Source of the DNA: Stigmatella erecta
GTDB lineage: Bacteria; Myxococcota; Myxococcia; Myxococcales; Myxococcaceae
Length of the DNA stretch: 64,000 nt
Reading direction: 5' to 3'
Assembly: GCF_900111745.1 (NCBI RefSeq)
Contig: NZ_FOIJ01000002.1
Coordinates: 186,001-250,000, forward strand
Made by a program: the position numbers and the translations under genes. Under the pieces are notes generated by a model. It was not told the DNA's origin. It worked only from the letters and a program-made list of their open reading frames with translations, and ran no database searches. Shown here piece after piece: positions 8,165 to 16,120 of this stretch (its first letter is position 1; each line of letters begins with the position of its first letter).

Positions 8165-9328
8165 TCAGTACCACTCGTCCTGGCCGCCCACCCACGTGGC
8201 GAGGACCTTGAAGTCCGGCCGGAGCAGCGTGAGGTCCGCGCGGTAGCCCGACGCGAGCCGGCCCACGTACTCGTCCAGCCCCAGGAAGAACGCCGGGTAG
8301 AGCGAGGCCATGCGCAGGCTCTCCTCCAGCGGCAGGCCGAGGAGCTGGACGCCGTTGCGCACCGACGCCGCCATGTCGATGTCGGCCCCGGCCAGCGTCC
8401 CCGTCTCCGTCACCAGCCGCCCGTCGCGGCGGAAGATGGTGTTGCCGTAGAGCGTGAACGAGTCCGCGTCGGTGCCCACGGGGGGCATGGCGTCGGTGAC
8501 CAGGAACACCTTGCCGGAGGGCTTGCTCTTCAGGAGCAGGCGCAGCAGCGCCGGGTGGACGTGGATGCCATCCAGGATGATGCCGCACCAGGCCGACTCG
8601 GAATCCATGCCGGCGAGCACGGGGCCCGGCTGGCGGTTGGTCACCGGGGGCATGGCGTTGCTCAGGTGGGTGAAGCCGCGCAGGCCCGCCTCCAGCGCCT
8701 CACGCGTCCTCTCGTAGGTGGCGGCCGTGTGGCCCGCGGCCAGCACCATGCCCGACGCGGCCAGGCGCCGGATGACGGCATCCTCGACCCGCTCAGGCGC
8801 CAGCGTCAGCACCACGCGGCCGCCCACGGTGGCCATGCGCCCGGACAGCGCCGTGAGGAACTCGATGTCCGAGGCATCCGGCGTGCGGATGTAGCGCGGC
8901 TCGTGCACCCCGGGGCGATCCTGGCTGATGAAGGGGCCCTCCAGGTGGATGCCCAGCACGCCGCTGGCGGGCCGGGACACCGCCTCGAGGGTGGCCTCGG
9001 CCGCGCGCTGCATCGCGGCCTTCGCGTCGGTGATGAAGGTGGGCAGCACGCCGGTGGTGCCCGAGCGCCGCACGGCCGCGGCGATGGCCAGGGCGGCCTC
9101 GGCCGTGGGCGTGTCGTTGAAGAGCACGCCCCCCGCGCCGTTGATCTGCGCATCGATGAAGCCCGGCGCCAGCACCGCGTCACCGGGCAGCCGCACCACC
9201 TCCGCGCCCGCGGGTGCCGCCGCAGCCGGCAACACCGCGGAGATCCGCGCACCATCCAGCACCAGGACATGCCCATCGAGCATGCGCTCCCCGGTGAAGA
9301 GCCTCGCCCCCGTCAAGACCCGTTTCAT
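8165..9328 (-). CDS. nagA: N-acetylglucosamine-6-phosphate deacetylase NagA
   Basis: A 387-residue amidohydrolase-superfamily enzyme that removes the acetyl group from GlcNAc-6-P. Seen motifs are FIDAQINGAGG (metal/substrate site of NagA), HLEGPFIS with the metal-binding Glu, AGHTAATYE, FTHLSNAMPP, a GIILDGIHVHP segment and the catalytic Asp in LVTDAMPP. Length matches the family (about 380). The ATG at 9328 overlaps by one base the TGA of the upstream deaminase gene (TGATG), a classic translational-coupling arrangement. It is the last gene of a nagR-nagB-II-nagA operon. Confidence 0.96.
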   Translation of the reverse strand: MKRVLTGARLFTGERMLDGHVLVLDGARISAVLPAAAAPAGAEVVRLPGDAVLAPGFIDAQINGAGGVLFNDTPTAEAALAIAAAVRRSGTTGVLPTFITDAKAAMQRAAEATLEAVSRPASGVLGIHLEGPFISQDRPGVHEPRYIRTPDASDIEFLTALSGRMATVGGRVVLTLAPERVEDAVIRRLAASGMVLAAGHTAATYERTREALEAGLRGFTHLSNAMPPVTNRQPGPVLAGMDSESAWCGIILDGIHVHPALLRLLLKSKPSGKVFLVTDAMPPVGTDADSFTLYGNTIFRRDGRLVTETGTLAGADIDMAASVRNGVQLLGLPLEESLRMASLYPAFFLGLDEYVGRLASGYRADLTLLRPDFKVLATWVGGQDEWY

Positions 9329-10386
9329 CACACTGTCTCCGTGACCTTGCGAAGGTGCGCGGGCGCATCGGGATCCAACCGCCGCGCCGTCGCCACCCGG
9401 TGCACCGCCATGTAGAAGCTCTGAACCTGGCACAGCGGGGCGATGGCGTTCGGCACCCCGGCCACGGTGGGCAGCAGCTCGGCCCCTGGCACTTGCAGCA
9501 CCGAGCGGACCTCCGCCCCCAGCTCCACCATGCGCCGCACCACGCTCCGGGTGCCCTCCGCCGAGCCATCCTCCTGCCCCAGCGCCAGCACGGGGAAGCC
9601 GGGCCCCACGAGCGCCAGCGGGCCGTGGCTCACCTCGGCCGTGCTGAAGGCCTCGGCGTGCAGCCGGCACGTCTCCTTGAACTTCAGCGCCATCTCCAGG
9701 GCCGCGCCCAGGCCGCTGCCGCGCCCCAGCACGAACAGGCTCCGGGCCTCGGCCAGCCCCGAGAGCGCCGGCCACCAGTCGAGCGCGCGCGCCGCCTCCA
9801 GGGACTCCGGCAACCGGGAGACCGCCTCATGCAGGCCCGCGTCCTCGGACCAGTGCGCCGCCAGCTGGAGGAAGGCGAGGCCCGAAAGGATGTAGGACTT
9901 GGTGGCGGCCACGCTCTGCTCGGGGCCCGCGCACAGGGGGAAGTTGACGTCGCAGAGCGTGGACAGGGGCGAGCCTTCGCTGTTGACGAAGCCCACGGTC
10001 AGGGCCCCCGCCGCGCGCGCCGCCTCCGTCAGCCGCAGCAGGTCCGGGCTGCGGCCCGACTGCGACACGGCGATGAAGAGGCTGTCCTTGAGCACCAGCG
10101 GCGTGTTGTAGACCGACGCCACGCTGGGCCCCACCGAGGCCACGGCCAGCCCCAGGGTCGTCTCGAGCAGGTACTTGCCGTAGCTGGCCGCATGGTCGGA
10201 GCTGCCCCGGGCGCAGGTGACGATGAAGGAGGGAGGCCGCCGGCGCAGCCGCGCGCCCAGCTCGGCGAAGCCGCTGGCGCACTCCCGGACTTGCCGGACG
10301 GCGGCATCGGCCGCCTGCGCGGCTTCGCGCGCCATCGCGGGGACAAAAGCAACAGGGGGATTCACGGCCAGATCGCGGTTACCCAT
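9328..10386 (-). CDS. nagB-II: SIS-domain glucosamine-6-phosphate deaminase (NagB-II type)
   Basis: A 352-residue protein with two SIS domains, equivalent to the isomerase half of GlmS without the glutamine amidotransferase domain. The sugar-phosphate loops are visible: TCARGSSDHAA, SQSGRSPDLL and the segment EQSVAATKSYI; the second SIS domain starts near FVLGRGSGLGAALE. In proteobacterial GlcNAc pathways such stand-alone SIS proteins (NagB-II) deaminate GlcN-6-P to fructose-6-P in place of classical NagB. Context (between nagR and nagA) supports that role over an AgaS-type role. The start lies 4 bp after the nagR stop with GAGGTGA as ribosome-binding site; the end overlaps nagA by one base. 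Confidence 0.92.
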   Translation of the reverse strand: MGNRDLAVNPPVAFVPAMAREAAQAADAAVRQVRECASGFAELGARLRRRPPSFIVTCARGSSDHAASYGKYLLETTLGLAVASVGPSVASVYNTPLVLKDSLFIAVSQSGRSPDLLRLTEAARAAGALTVGFVNSEGSPLSTLCDVNFPLCAGPEQSVAATKSYILSGLAFLQLAAHWSEDAGLHEAVSRLPESLEAARALDWWPALSGLAEARSLFVLGRGSGLGAALEMALKFKETCRLHAEAFSTAEVSHGPLALVGPGFPVLALGQEDGSAEGTRSVVRRMVELGAEVRSVLQVPGAELLPTVAGVPNAIAPLCQVQSFYMAVHRVATARRLDPDAPAHLRKVTETV

Positions 10387-10390
10387 CGGC

Positions 10391-11173
10391 TCACCTCACG
10401 GCAATGGCCGGACCGGCCAGATTCAGTTCAACGATGAAGTCATACGAATCGCCCCGGTACTGCGAGCGGACGAATTCCAGAGGCGTGCCGTCCTCGAGCA
10501 TGGTCCGGCGCTCAATATAGAGGCCCGCGGCACCTTCCCCCACGCCGAGCTGGGCGGCCTGATCGGCCGAGAGCTGGATGGCCGACAGCCGCTGCAGGGC
10601 GCGGTAGGGCGTGAAGCCCCGGCGCCGCAGCATCTCGTAGAGCGAGCCCTGCACTTCCGTGGGGTCCGGCAGGAAGCGGGTGGGCAACACCGCCAGCTCC
10701 AGCGCCATGGCGGTGCCGTTGGCCGTCCGCAGGCGTTGCAACCGGCTCACCATGGTGCCCGGGCGAATGCCCAGCGCCAGCGTCTCCTCGGGGGTGGCCA
10801 CCGCCACCGTGCGGCTCAGCCAGAGCGAGCCCGCGGTCAGTCCCCGCGAGCCCATGTCCTCGGAGAAGCCGGTCAGCGTGGACAGGCGCTGCTCCACGTA
10901 GGGCGCGCGGTTGACGAAGGTGCCGGCGCCCTGGCGCTGCTGCAGAAGCCCCTCGTCCAGCAGTTCCTTCAGGGCCTTGCGCACGGTGACGCGGGACACG
11001 CCGAAGCGCTCGGCCAGCTCCCGCTCGCCGGGCAGCGCGTCCCGGTGGCCGAGCTTGCCGCTGACGATCTGGCCTCGCAGGTAGCGTGCGAGCTGAAGGT
11101 AGAGCGGCAAAGGCAGCTCGCTCGACAGCGCACCCCCGTCGAATGAATCGGCTGCGCTGGAATGGCTCGACAT
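10391..11173 (-). CDS. nagR: GntR/HutC-family regulator of GlcNAc genes
   Basis: A 260-residue regulator with an N-terminal winged helix of the GntR type (about 20-95: PLYLQLARYLRGQIVSGKL, LPGERELAERFGVSRVTVRK) and a C-terminal UTRA effector domain (about 105-255; GSLYEMLRRRGFTPYRAL and the IERRTMLEDGTPLEFVRSQY segment). The family includes DasR and YvoA/NagR, which bind GlcN-6-P or GlcNAc-6-P. It is the first gene of the deaminase/nagA operon and divergent from the PTS genes, so it most likely represses both. An inverted repeat lies 18 bp before its start codon and another before the PTS genes (see operator entries). The exact effector is inferred. Confidence 0.92.
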   Translation of the reverse strand: MSSHSSAADSFDGGALSSELPLPLYLQLARYLRGQIVSGKLGHRDALPGERELAERFGVSRVTVRKALKELLDEGLLQQRQGAGTFVNRAPYVEQRLSTLTGFSEDMGSRGLTAGSLWLSRTVAVATPEETLALGIRPGTMVSRLQRLRTANGTAMALELAVLPTRFLPDPTEVQGSLYEMLRRRGFTPYRALQRLSAIQLSADQAAQLGVGEGAAGLYIERRTMLEDGTPLEFVRSQYRGDSYDFIVELNLAGPAIAVR

Positions 11174-11190
11174 GGCTTCCTGGCTCCTTC

Positions 11191-11215
11191 TGGTATTACG
11201 ACCACTACCATACCA
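11191..11215. promoter_or_regulatory. Candidate NagR operator 1 (TGGTAT-N13-ATACCA)
   Basis: An inverted repeat with perfect 6-bp arms TGGTAT (11191-11196) and ATACCA (11210-11215). It lies 18 bp upstream of the nagR start, a suitable place for autorepression. TGGT/ACCA half-sites are typical of GntR/HutC GlcNAc regulators. The same arms recur at 11369-11401 on the other side of the intergenic region. Confidence 0.6.
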
Positions 11216-11294
11216 CTTCGGCGGCTTGACGCAACACGCAATCTGCTCGGCTGCTCCTTAACAACCATGTTAACCGCATGAAATCATTGAGCTT

Positions 11295-11323
11295 TTGACT
11301 TAAACAAGAAAAAGCAGTCTTAT
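11295..11323 (+). promoter_or_regulatory. Sigma-70-type promoter for the PTS operon
   Basis: TTGACT at 11295-11300 (5 of 6 to the -35 consensus), a 17-base spacer, and TCTTAT at 11318-11323 (4 of 6 to the -10). The region is AT-rich compared with its surroundings. It points toward the small ORF and nagF, with operator 2 about 45 bases downstream. Confidence 0.5.
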
Positions 11324-11368
11324 CGCCACTTCAGGATAACAAATTTCACGTTGTAATCTGGATCTGCG

Positions 11369-11401
11369 CTGGTATCTTCCACCAGTCCAATCTAATACCA
11401 G
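11369..11401. promoter_or_regulatory. Candidate NagR operator 2 (CTGGTAT-N19-ATACCAG)
   Basis: Arms CTGGTAT (11369-11375) and ATACCAG (11395-11401) form a perfect 7-bp inverted repeat. The left arm also pairs with a nearer ACCAG (CTGGTATCTTCCACCAG, 11369-11385). It sits between the putative PTS promoter and the first start codon, consistent with a roadblock or repression site for the divergent regulator. Confidence 0.55.
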
Positions 11402-11421
11402 TTAGCAGGGTGAGGAGCCGC

Positions 11422-11673
11422 ATGGCGAAGGAGACGGAAGGGGCCGCCCGCCGGTTCCAAGGGCTCGAGGCCTGGGGCACGGGCGAACTTCTGGAAACCT
11501 GGGGGCGGGCGATGGACGCCACCATCGCGCGGCGCTCCCAGCGCGCCGTGCTGGGGCTCAAGGGCCTGTCCACGGCCCCGGCGGAAGCGGCGCGGGCCCA
11601 GTCCAGAGGTAATCTGCGCACCGCGCTCTCCGCGCTCTCCTCCCAGGATAAAGGTGGCCCATGTCCACGCTAA
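11422..11673 (+). CDS. Small hypothetical protein ahead of the PTS genes
   Basis: An 83-residue frame starting MAKETEGAARRFQGLEAW with the ribosome-binding site GAGGAGCC 5 bases before the ATG. Third codon positions are strongly G/C, as in neighbouring genes. Its end overlaps the start of nagF (11661) by 13 bp, so translation may be coupled. The protein is predicted helical, basic and soluble, with no signal peptide. It may be a genuine small protein of the PTS operon or a leader frame that sets nagF expression. No homologue was recognised. Confidence 0.5.
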   Translation: MAKETEGAARRFQGLEAWGTGELLETWGRAMDATIARRSQRAVLGLKGLSTAPAEAARAQSRGNLRTALSALSSQDKGGPCPR

Positions 11674-14246
11674 AGCCCACCGGGGCCGCGGCCTCGCAGA
11701 CCCTCTCCAAGATGCAGCTCGCCGCCCCCATCGCCGGGTGGGCCACGATGCTGGAGGAAGTGCCGGATCCCGCCTTCGCCCAGCGCATGGTGGGAGACGG
11801 CATCGCGGTGGACCCGACGTCGGCGGAGCTGCGCTCCCCCTGCGACGGCATCGTGCTCTCGGTGCACGCCTCGCGCCACGCCTGCACGCTGCGGACCCAC
11901 ACCGGCGCGGAGATCCTGCTGCACATCGGCATCGACACCGTGGGCCTGCGCGGCGAGGGCTTCACCCCGCACGTGAGCGAGGGCCAGAGCGTCCGGACCG
12001 GCGAGCCGCTCATCTCCTTTGACATGGACCTGCTGGCGCGCAAGGCCCGCAGCCTCATGACGGTCATGGTGGTGGCCAACGGGGATGCCTACACGGTCAC
12101 CCACCGGGTGCAGAACCGCTCCGTGGCCACGGGCGAGCCGCTCCTGGAGATCTCCGGCGGCGAGCTGATTCCGCAGGCCGAGACGGGCACCGAGACGGCG
12201 GAGTGCCGGGTGCGGCTGCTCATCCCCCACGGCCTGCATGCCCGCCCCGCCGCCGCCTTCGTGCGGCACGCCCGGCCCTACCCGGGCACCATCCACGTCG
12301 GGCTCAAGGGCCGCTCCGCCAACGGCAAGAGCGTGGTCGCGCTCATGGGCCTCGGGGCCCACCACGGCGACACGCTGACGCTCTCCGTCCGGGGCGCGCG
12401 GGCCGAGCAGGTGGCCCAGGAGCTGGCCGAGCAGGTCACCCTGGGCCTGGGCGATGCCGTGCGGCCCCTGGCCGAGCCCTCCGCCGCGCCGGTGGCGCAG
12501 GCGCCCGGGGTGGCGGTGGCCCCCGCGCAGCCCTTCGCGCCGGGCACGGAGGTGATGCTCAAGGGCACGCTGGCCGCCGCGGGGCTCGCGGCCGGCCAGG
12601 CGGTCCGGGTGAACGAGGCGGAGCCCGAGCTCTCCCAGCAGGGCCGGGGCCCGCAGGAGGAGGAGCGGCGCCTGGCGGAGGCCCTCGCGGGCGTGCGCCG
12701 GGACATCGAGGCCCTGCTCCAGAGCGAGGGCAAGGGGAGCGCGGCACGGACGGAAATCTTCCAGGCCCACCTGGCCCTGCTCGACGACCCGGAGTTCACC
12801 GGGGCCGCGGGCCAGGGCATCGCGGTTGGGCAGAGCGCGGAGTGGGCATGGAAAGCGGCCATCGAGAAGCATGTCCAGGTGCTGCACAGCCTCGCGGATC
12901 CGCTCCTGCAGGAGCGGATGGGCGATTTGCGAGACATCGGCCGGAGGGTCATCTCCGCCTTGACGGGGCAGGATGGCGCGCGCATCCCCGCAAACCTTCC
13001 CCCGGATGCGATCCTCGTCGCCAACGAATTGCTGCCCTCCGACCTGGCGGCGGTCCCCCCGGGCCGGCTGGCGGCGCTCTGCACGGCGCGCGGCGGCCCC
13101 ACCTCGCATGTCGCCATCCTGGCTGCGGGCATGGGCATTCCGGCGGTGGTGGCGCTGGGCGAGGGCATCCTCCGGGTGCCCACCGGTGCCCCGCTGATCG
13201 TCAATGGGGACCGGGGCGAGGTGCACGTCCATCCCCCCGCGGCGGCGCGGGAGTCCACCCTGAACACCCTGCACGCCCGTGCTTCCCGCAGGAAGACGGA
13301 CCTCGCGAAGGCCCATGAGGACTGCCACACGGCGGACGGCGTGCGCATCGAGGTGTTCGCCAACCTGGGCCGCCCCGGCGACGCGGCCTCCGCCGCCGCC
13401 CAGGGCGCCGAGGGCTGCGGCCTGCTGCGCAGCGAGTTCCTCTTCCTGGAGCGGCTCACCGCGCCCACCGAGGACGAGCAGGCCGCCCAGTACCAGGAGA
13501 GCGCCACCGGCCTGCAGAACCGCCCGCTGATCATCCGCACGCTGGATGTCGGCGGCGACAAGCCACTCGCCTACCTGCCGCTGCCCGCCGAGGAGAACCC
13601 GGTGCTCGGCCTGAGGGGCGTGCGCGTGTCGCTGCGCTACCCGGAGCTGCTGCGCACGCAGGTGCGCGCCATCCTCCGGGTGAAGCCCGAGGGGGTCTGC
13701 CGCATCCTGGTGCCCATGATTACCTCCGCGCACGAGCTGCAGGCGGTGCGCGCGGTGGTGGAGCAGGAGCGCCGGGCGCTGGGCTACACCGCCGAGGTGC
13801 TCGTGGGGGCCATGGTGGAGGTGCCCGTCGCCGCGGTGCTGGCGGACCGGCTGGCGGCCCACGCCGACTTCCTCTCCATCGGCACGAACGACTTGACGCA
13901 GTACGCGCTGGCCATGGACCGCGGCAACGCGTACCTGGCGCCCCAGCTCGACAGCCTGCACCCGGGCGTCCTGCGCCTGGTGGCGCAGACGGTGGAGGGC
14001 GCGCGCAAGCACGGCCGGCCGGTGGCGGTGTGCGGTGGCATCGCCTCGGATCCGCAGGCGGCCCCGCTGCTCATCGGCCTGGGCGTCACGGAGCTGTCGG
14101 CCACCCCGGCCGTCATCCCCGGCCTCAAGGCCTTCATCCGCACGCTGTCCCTGGCACAGTGCCAGCAGGCCGCGCGGGCGGCGTTGGAACTCACCCATGG
14201 TGACGAAGTGCGCGCACTCGTCGCCCGCACATGGCAGAGCCAGTAA
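11661..14246 (+). CDS. nagF: PTS multiphosphoryl transfer protein, EIIA-HPr-EI fusion
   Basis: An 861-residue fusion of three soluble phosphotransferase components. EIIA of the glucose/GlcNAc family occupies about 20-165, with the phosphorylated histidine in ILLHIGIDT (about 88). HPr is at about 182-270, with GLHARPA (His about 193). Enzyme I follows from about 285, with the phospho-histidine in GGPTSHVAI (about 483) and PEP-binding C-terminal motifs RTLDVGGDK, GLRGVR, GTNDLTQY and the cysteine in AVCGGIASD. It would take phosphate from PEP and pass it to the EIIB domains of the permease encoded 29 bp downstream. NagF-type fusions are known in proteobacterial GlcNAc operons. Together with nagE it makes a PTS that needs no other gene. 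Confidence 0.95.
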   Translation: MSTLKPTGAAASQTLSKMQLAAPIAGWATMLEEVPDPAFAQRMVGDGIAVDPTSAELRSPCDGIVLSVHASRHACTLRTHTGAEILLHIGIDTVGLRGEGFTPHVSEGQSVRTGEPLISFDMDLLARKARSLMTVMVVANGDAYTVTHRVQNRSVATGEPLLEISGGELIPQAETGTETAECRVRLLIPHGLHARPAAAFVRHARPYPGTIHVGLKGRSANGKSVVALMGLGAHHGDTLTLSVRGARAEQVAQELAEQVTLGLGDAVRPLAEPSAAPVAQAPGVAVAPAQPFAPGTEVMLKGTLAAAGLAAGQAVRVNEAEPELSQQGRGPQEEERRLAEALAGVRRDIEALLQSEGKGSAARTEIFQAHLALLDDPEFTGAAGQGIAVGQSAEWAWKAAIEKHVQVLHSLADPLLQERMGDLRDIGRRVISALTGQDGARIPANLPPDAILVANELLPSDLAAVPPGRLAALCTARGGPTSHVAILAAGMGIPAVVALGEGILRVPTGAPLIVNGDRGEVHVHPPAAARESTLNTLHARASRRKTDLAKAHEDCHTADGVRIEVFANLGRPGDAASAAAQGAEGCGLLRSEFLFLERLTAPTEDEQAAQYQESATGLQNRPLIIRTLDVGGDKPLAYLPLPAEENPVLGLRGVRVSLRYPELLRTQVRAILRVKPEGVCRILVPMITSAHELQAVRAVVEQERRALGYTAEVLVGAMVEVPVAAVLADRLAAHADFLSIGTNDLTQYALAMDRGNAYLAPQLDSLHPGVLRLVAQTVEGARKHGRPVAVCGGIASDPQAAPLLIGLGVTELSATPAVIPGLKAFIRTLSLAQCQQAARAALELTHGDEVRALVARTWQSQ

Positions 14247-14275
14247 GGGGACTCCCCCTCCCCGGAGAGAGGCGC

Positions 14276-16015
14276 ATGCAGACCAATAAGTTCGCTGGAA
14301 TTCAGCAGCTCGGGCGGGCCCTGATGCTGCCCATCGCGGTTCTTCCCATCGCCGGCCTCCTGTTGAGGCTCGGCCAGGACGACCTGCTCGGCATCCCCTT
14401 CATGGCCGCCGCGGGCGACGCCATCTTCTCCAACCTCGGCCTGCTGTTCGCCGTGGGTGTGGCGGTGGGCTTCGCGCGCGAGAACCACGGCGCGGCGGGG
14501 CTCGCCGGCGCGGTGGGCTACTTCATCACCGTCAAGGGGACCGACGCCCTCGTGAGCGTGCCGCCCGAGGTGATTGCAGAGCTGACGGGGGCCGCGAAGG
14601 ACCTGGCCATCGCGGGCTACAAGGCCAAGCTCGCCGCGAAGATCAGCATGCCGGCCGGCATCCTGTCGGGCCTCATCGCCGGGCTGATGTACAACCGCTT
14701 CAAGGACATCAAGCTGCCGGAGTACCTGGCGTTCTTCGGTGGCCGCCGGTTCGTCCCCATCATCACCAGCCTCGCCTGCCTGGTGCTCGCGGGCCTGTTC
14801 GGCCTTGGCTGGCCCCTGTTCGAGGCGGGCCTGGATGGCTTCAGCCGCCACGTGTTCGCCGCCGGCAAGCTGGGCCTGTTCGTGTACGGCTTCCTCAACC
14901 GGCTGCTCATCGTCACGGGCCTGCACCACATCCTCAACAACATCGCCTGGTTCATCCTGGGCGACTTCAACGGGGTGACGGGCGACCTGAAGCGCTTCTT
15001 CGCGGGAGACCCCGCGGCGGGCGCCACCATGGCGGGCTTCTTCCCGGTCATGATGTTCGGCCTGCCGGCCGCCTGCCTCGCCATGTACCACGCGGCGCCG
15101 AAGCACAACCGCGCCAAGGTGGGCGGCGTGCTGACGTCCATCGCGCTGACGTCCTTCCTGACGGGCGTCACCGAGCCGGTCGAGTTCGCCTTCATGTTCC
15201 TCGCGCCGCCGCTCTACCTGCTGCACGCGGTGCTCACGGGCCTGTCGCACGTCATCATGGACGCGCTGAACGTGAAGCTCGGCTTCGGGTTCTCGGCGGG
15301 TCTGTTCGACTACGTGCTGAACTACGGCAAGGCGACGAACCCCATCCTCCTGCTGCCCATTGGCGCCGTGTACGCCGTCACCTACTACGCTGTGTTCCGC
15401 GTCTGCATCGCCAAGTTCAACCTGAAGACGCTGGGCCGTGAGGACGAGGAAGCCCTGGCGGTTTCCGCGGTGGGCAGCCCCGTGGCGCCCGGCCTGCCGG
15501 CCCCCGCGCTGAGCCGAGGCTCCTCGTACCTGAAGGCCCTGGGCGGCGCCTCCAACGTCCAGAACGTCGACTCCTGCACGACGCGGCTGCGGCTGACCGT
15601 GGCGGACAACGCCCGCGTCGACGAGGGCGCGCTCAAGACGCTCGGCGCGCGCGGCGTCATCCGCCCGGCGCCCGGGAGCGTCCAGGTCATCATCGGGCCG
15701 CTCGCCGAGCAGGTGGCCAACGAGGTGCAGGAGGCGCTGCGCGGCGGAACCTCCGCCCCCGCCGCGCTCAGCGCCGAGAAGACGCTGGCGCACGCCATGC
15801 TCCGGGCCCTGGGAGGGCGCGCCAACATCCAGGAGATCGGCACCTGCACCACCCGGCTGCGGCTCATCGTCGTCGACAACGCGCTCGTCGATGAGAGTGC
15901 CTTGAAGGAACTCGGAACCCGGGGCGTGGTGAAGCCCTCCCCGGGCTCCGTGCAGGTCATCATCGGTCCCACCGCCGAGCGGGTGGCCGATGAGCTCCGG
16001 TTGCTGATCGCCTAA
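14276..16015 (+). CDS. nagE: PTS GlcNAc-type permease EIIC with two EIIB domains
   Basis: A 579-residue permease. The N-terminal EIIC domain (about 1-400) has roughly ten membrane segments and begins with FAGIQQLGRALMLPIAVLPI; the typical GLHHILNNI and TGVTEPVEFAFMFLAP motifs are present. It is followed by two EIIB domains: the first with the phospho-cysteine in DSCTTRLRL (about 434), the second in GTCTTRLRL (about 524). It would import GlcNAc and release GlcNAc-6-P inside the cell. EIIA is supplied by nagF, unlike E. coli NagE, which carries its own. The ATG at 14276 has GGAGAGAGG just upstream. Specificity for GlcNAc rather than glucose is inferred from the nag genes around it. Confidence 0.94.
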   Translation: MQTNKFAGIQQLGRALMLPIAVLPIAGLLLRLGQDDLLGIPFMAAAGDAIFSNLGLLFAVGVAVGFARENHGAAGLAGAVGYFITVKGTDALVSVPPEVIAELTGAAKDLAIAGYKAKLAAKISMPAGILSGLIAGLMYNRFKDIKLPEYLAFFGGRRFVPIITSLACLVLAGLFGLGWPLFEAGLDGFSRHVFAAGKLGLFVYGFLNRLLIVTGLHHILNNIAWFILGDFNGVTGDLKRFFAGDPAAGATMAGFFPVMMFGLPAACLAMYHAAPKHNRAKVGGVLTSIALTSFLTGVTEPVEFAFMFLAPPLYLLHAVLTGLSHVIMDALNVKLGFGFSAGLFDYVLNYGKATNPILLLPIGAVYAVTYYAVFRVCIAKFNLKTLGREDEEALAVSAVGSPVAPGLPAPALSRGSSYLKALGGASNVQNVDSCTTRLRLTVADNARVDEGALKTLGARGVIRPAPGSVQVIIGPLAEQVANEVQEALRGGTSAPAALSAEKTLAHAMLRALGGRANIQEIGTCTTRLRLIVVDNALVDESALKELGTRGVVKPSPGSVQVIIGPTAERVADELRLLIA

Positions 16016-16120
16016 CCCGGCCTCTGAATCACCTGAATGGACTCACCCCTGGGGGGACGGCGCGAGCCGCTCCCGCCAGGGCCAGGTCCGTGCTGTCTCA
16101 AACATGGGAGGAACGAACGA

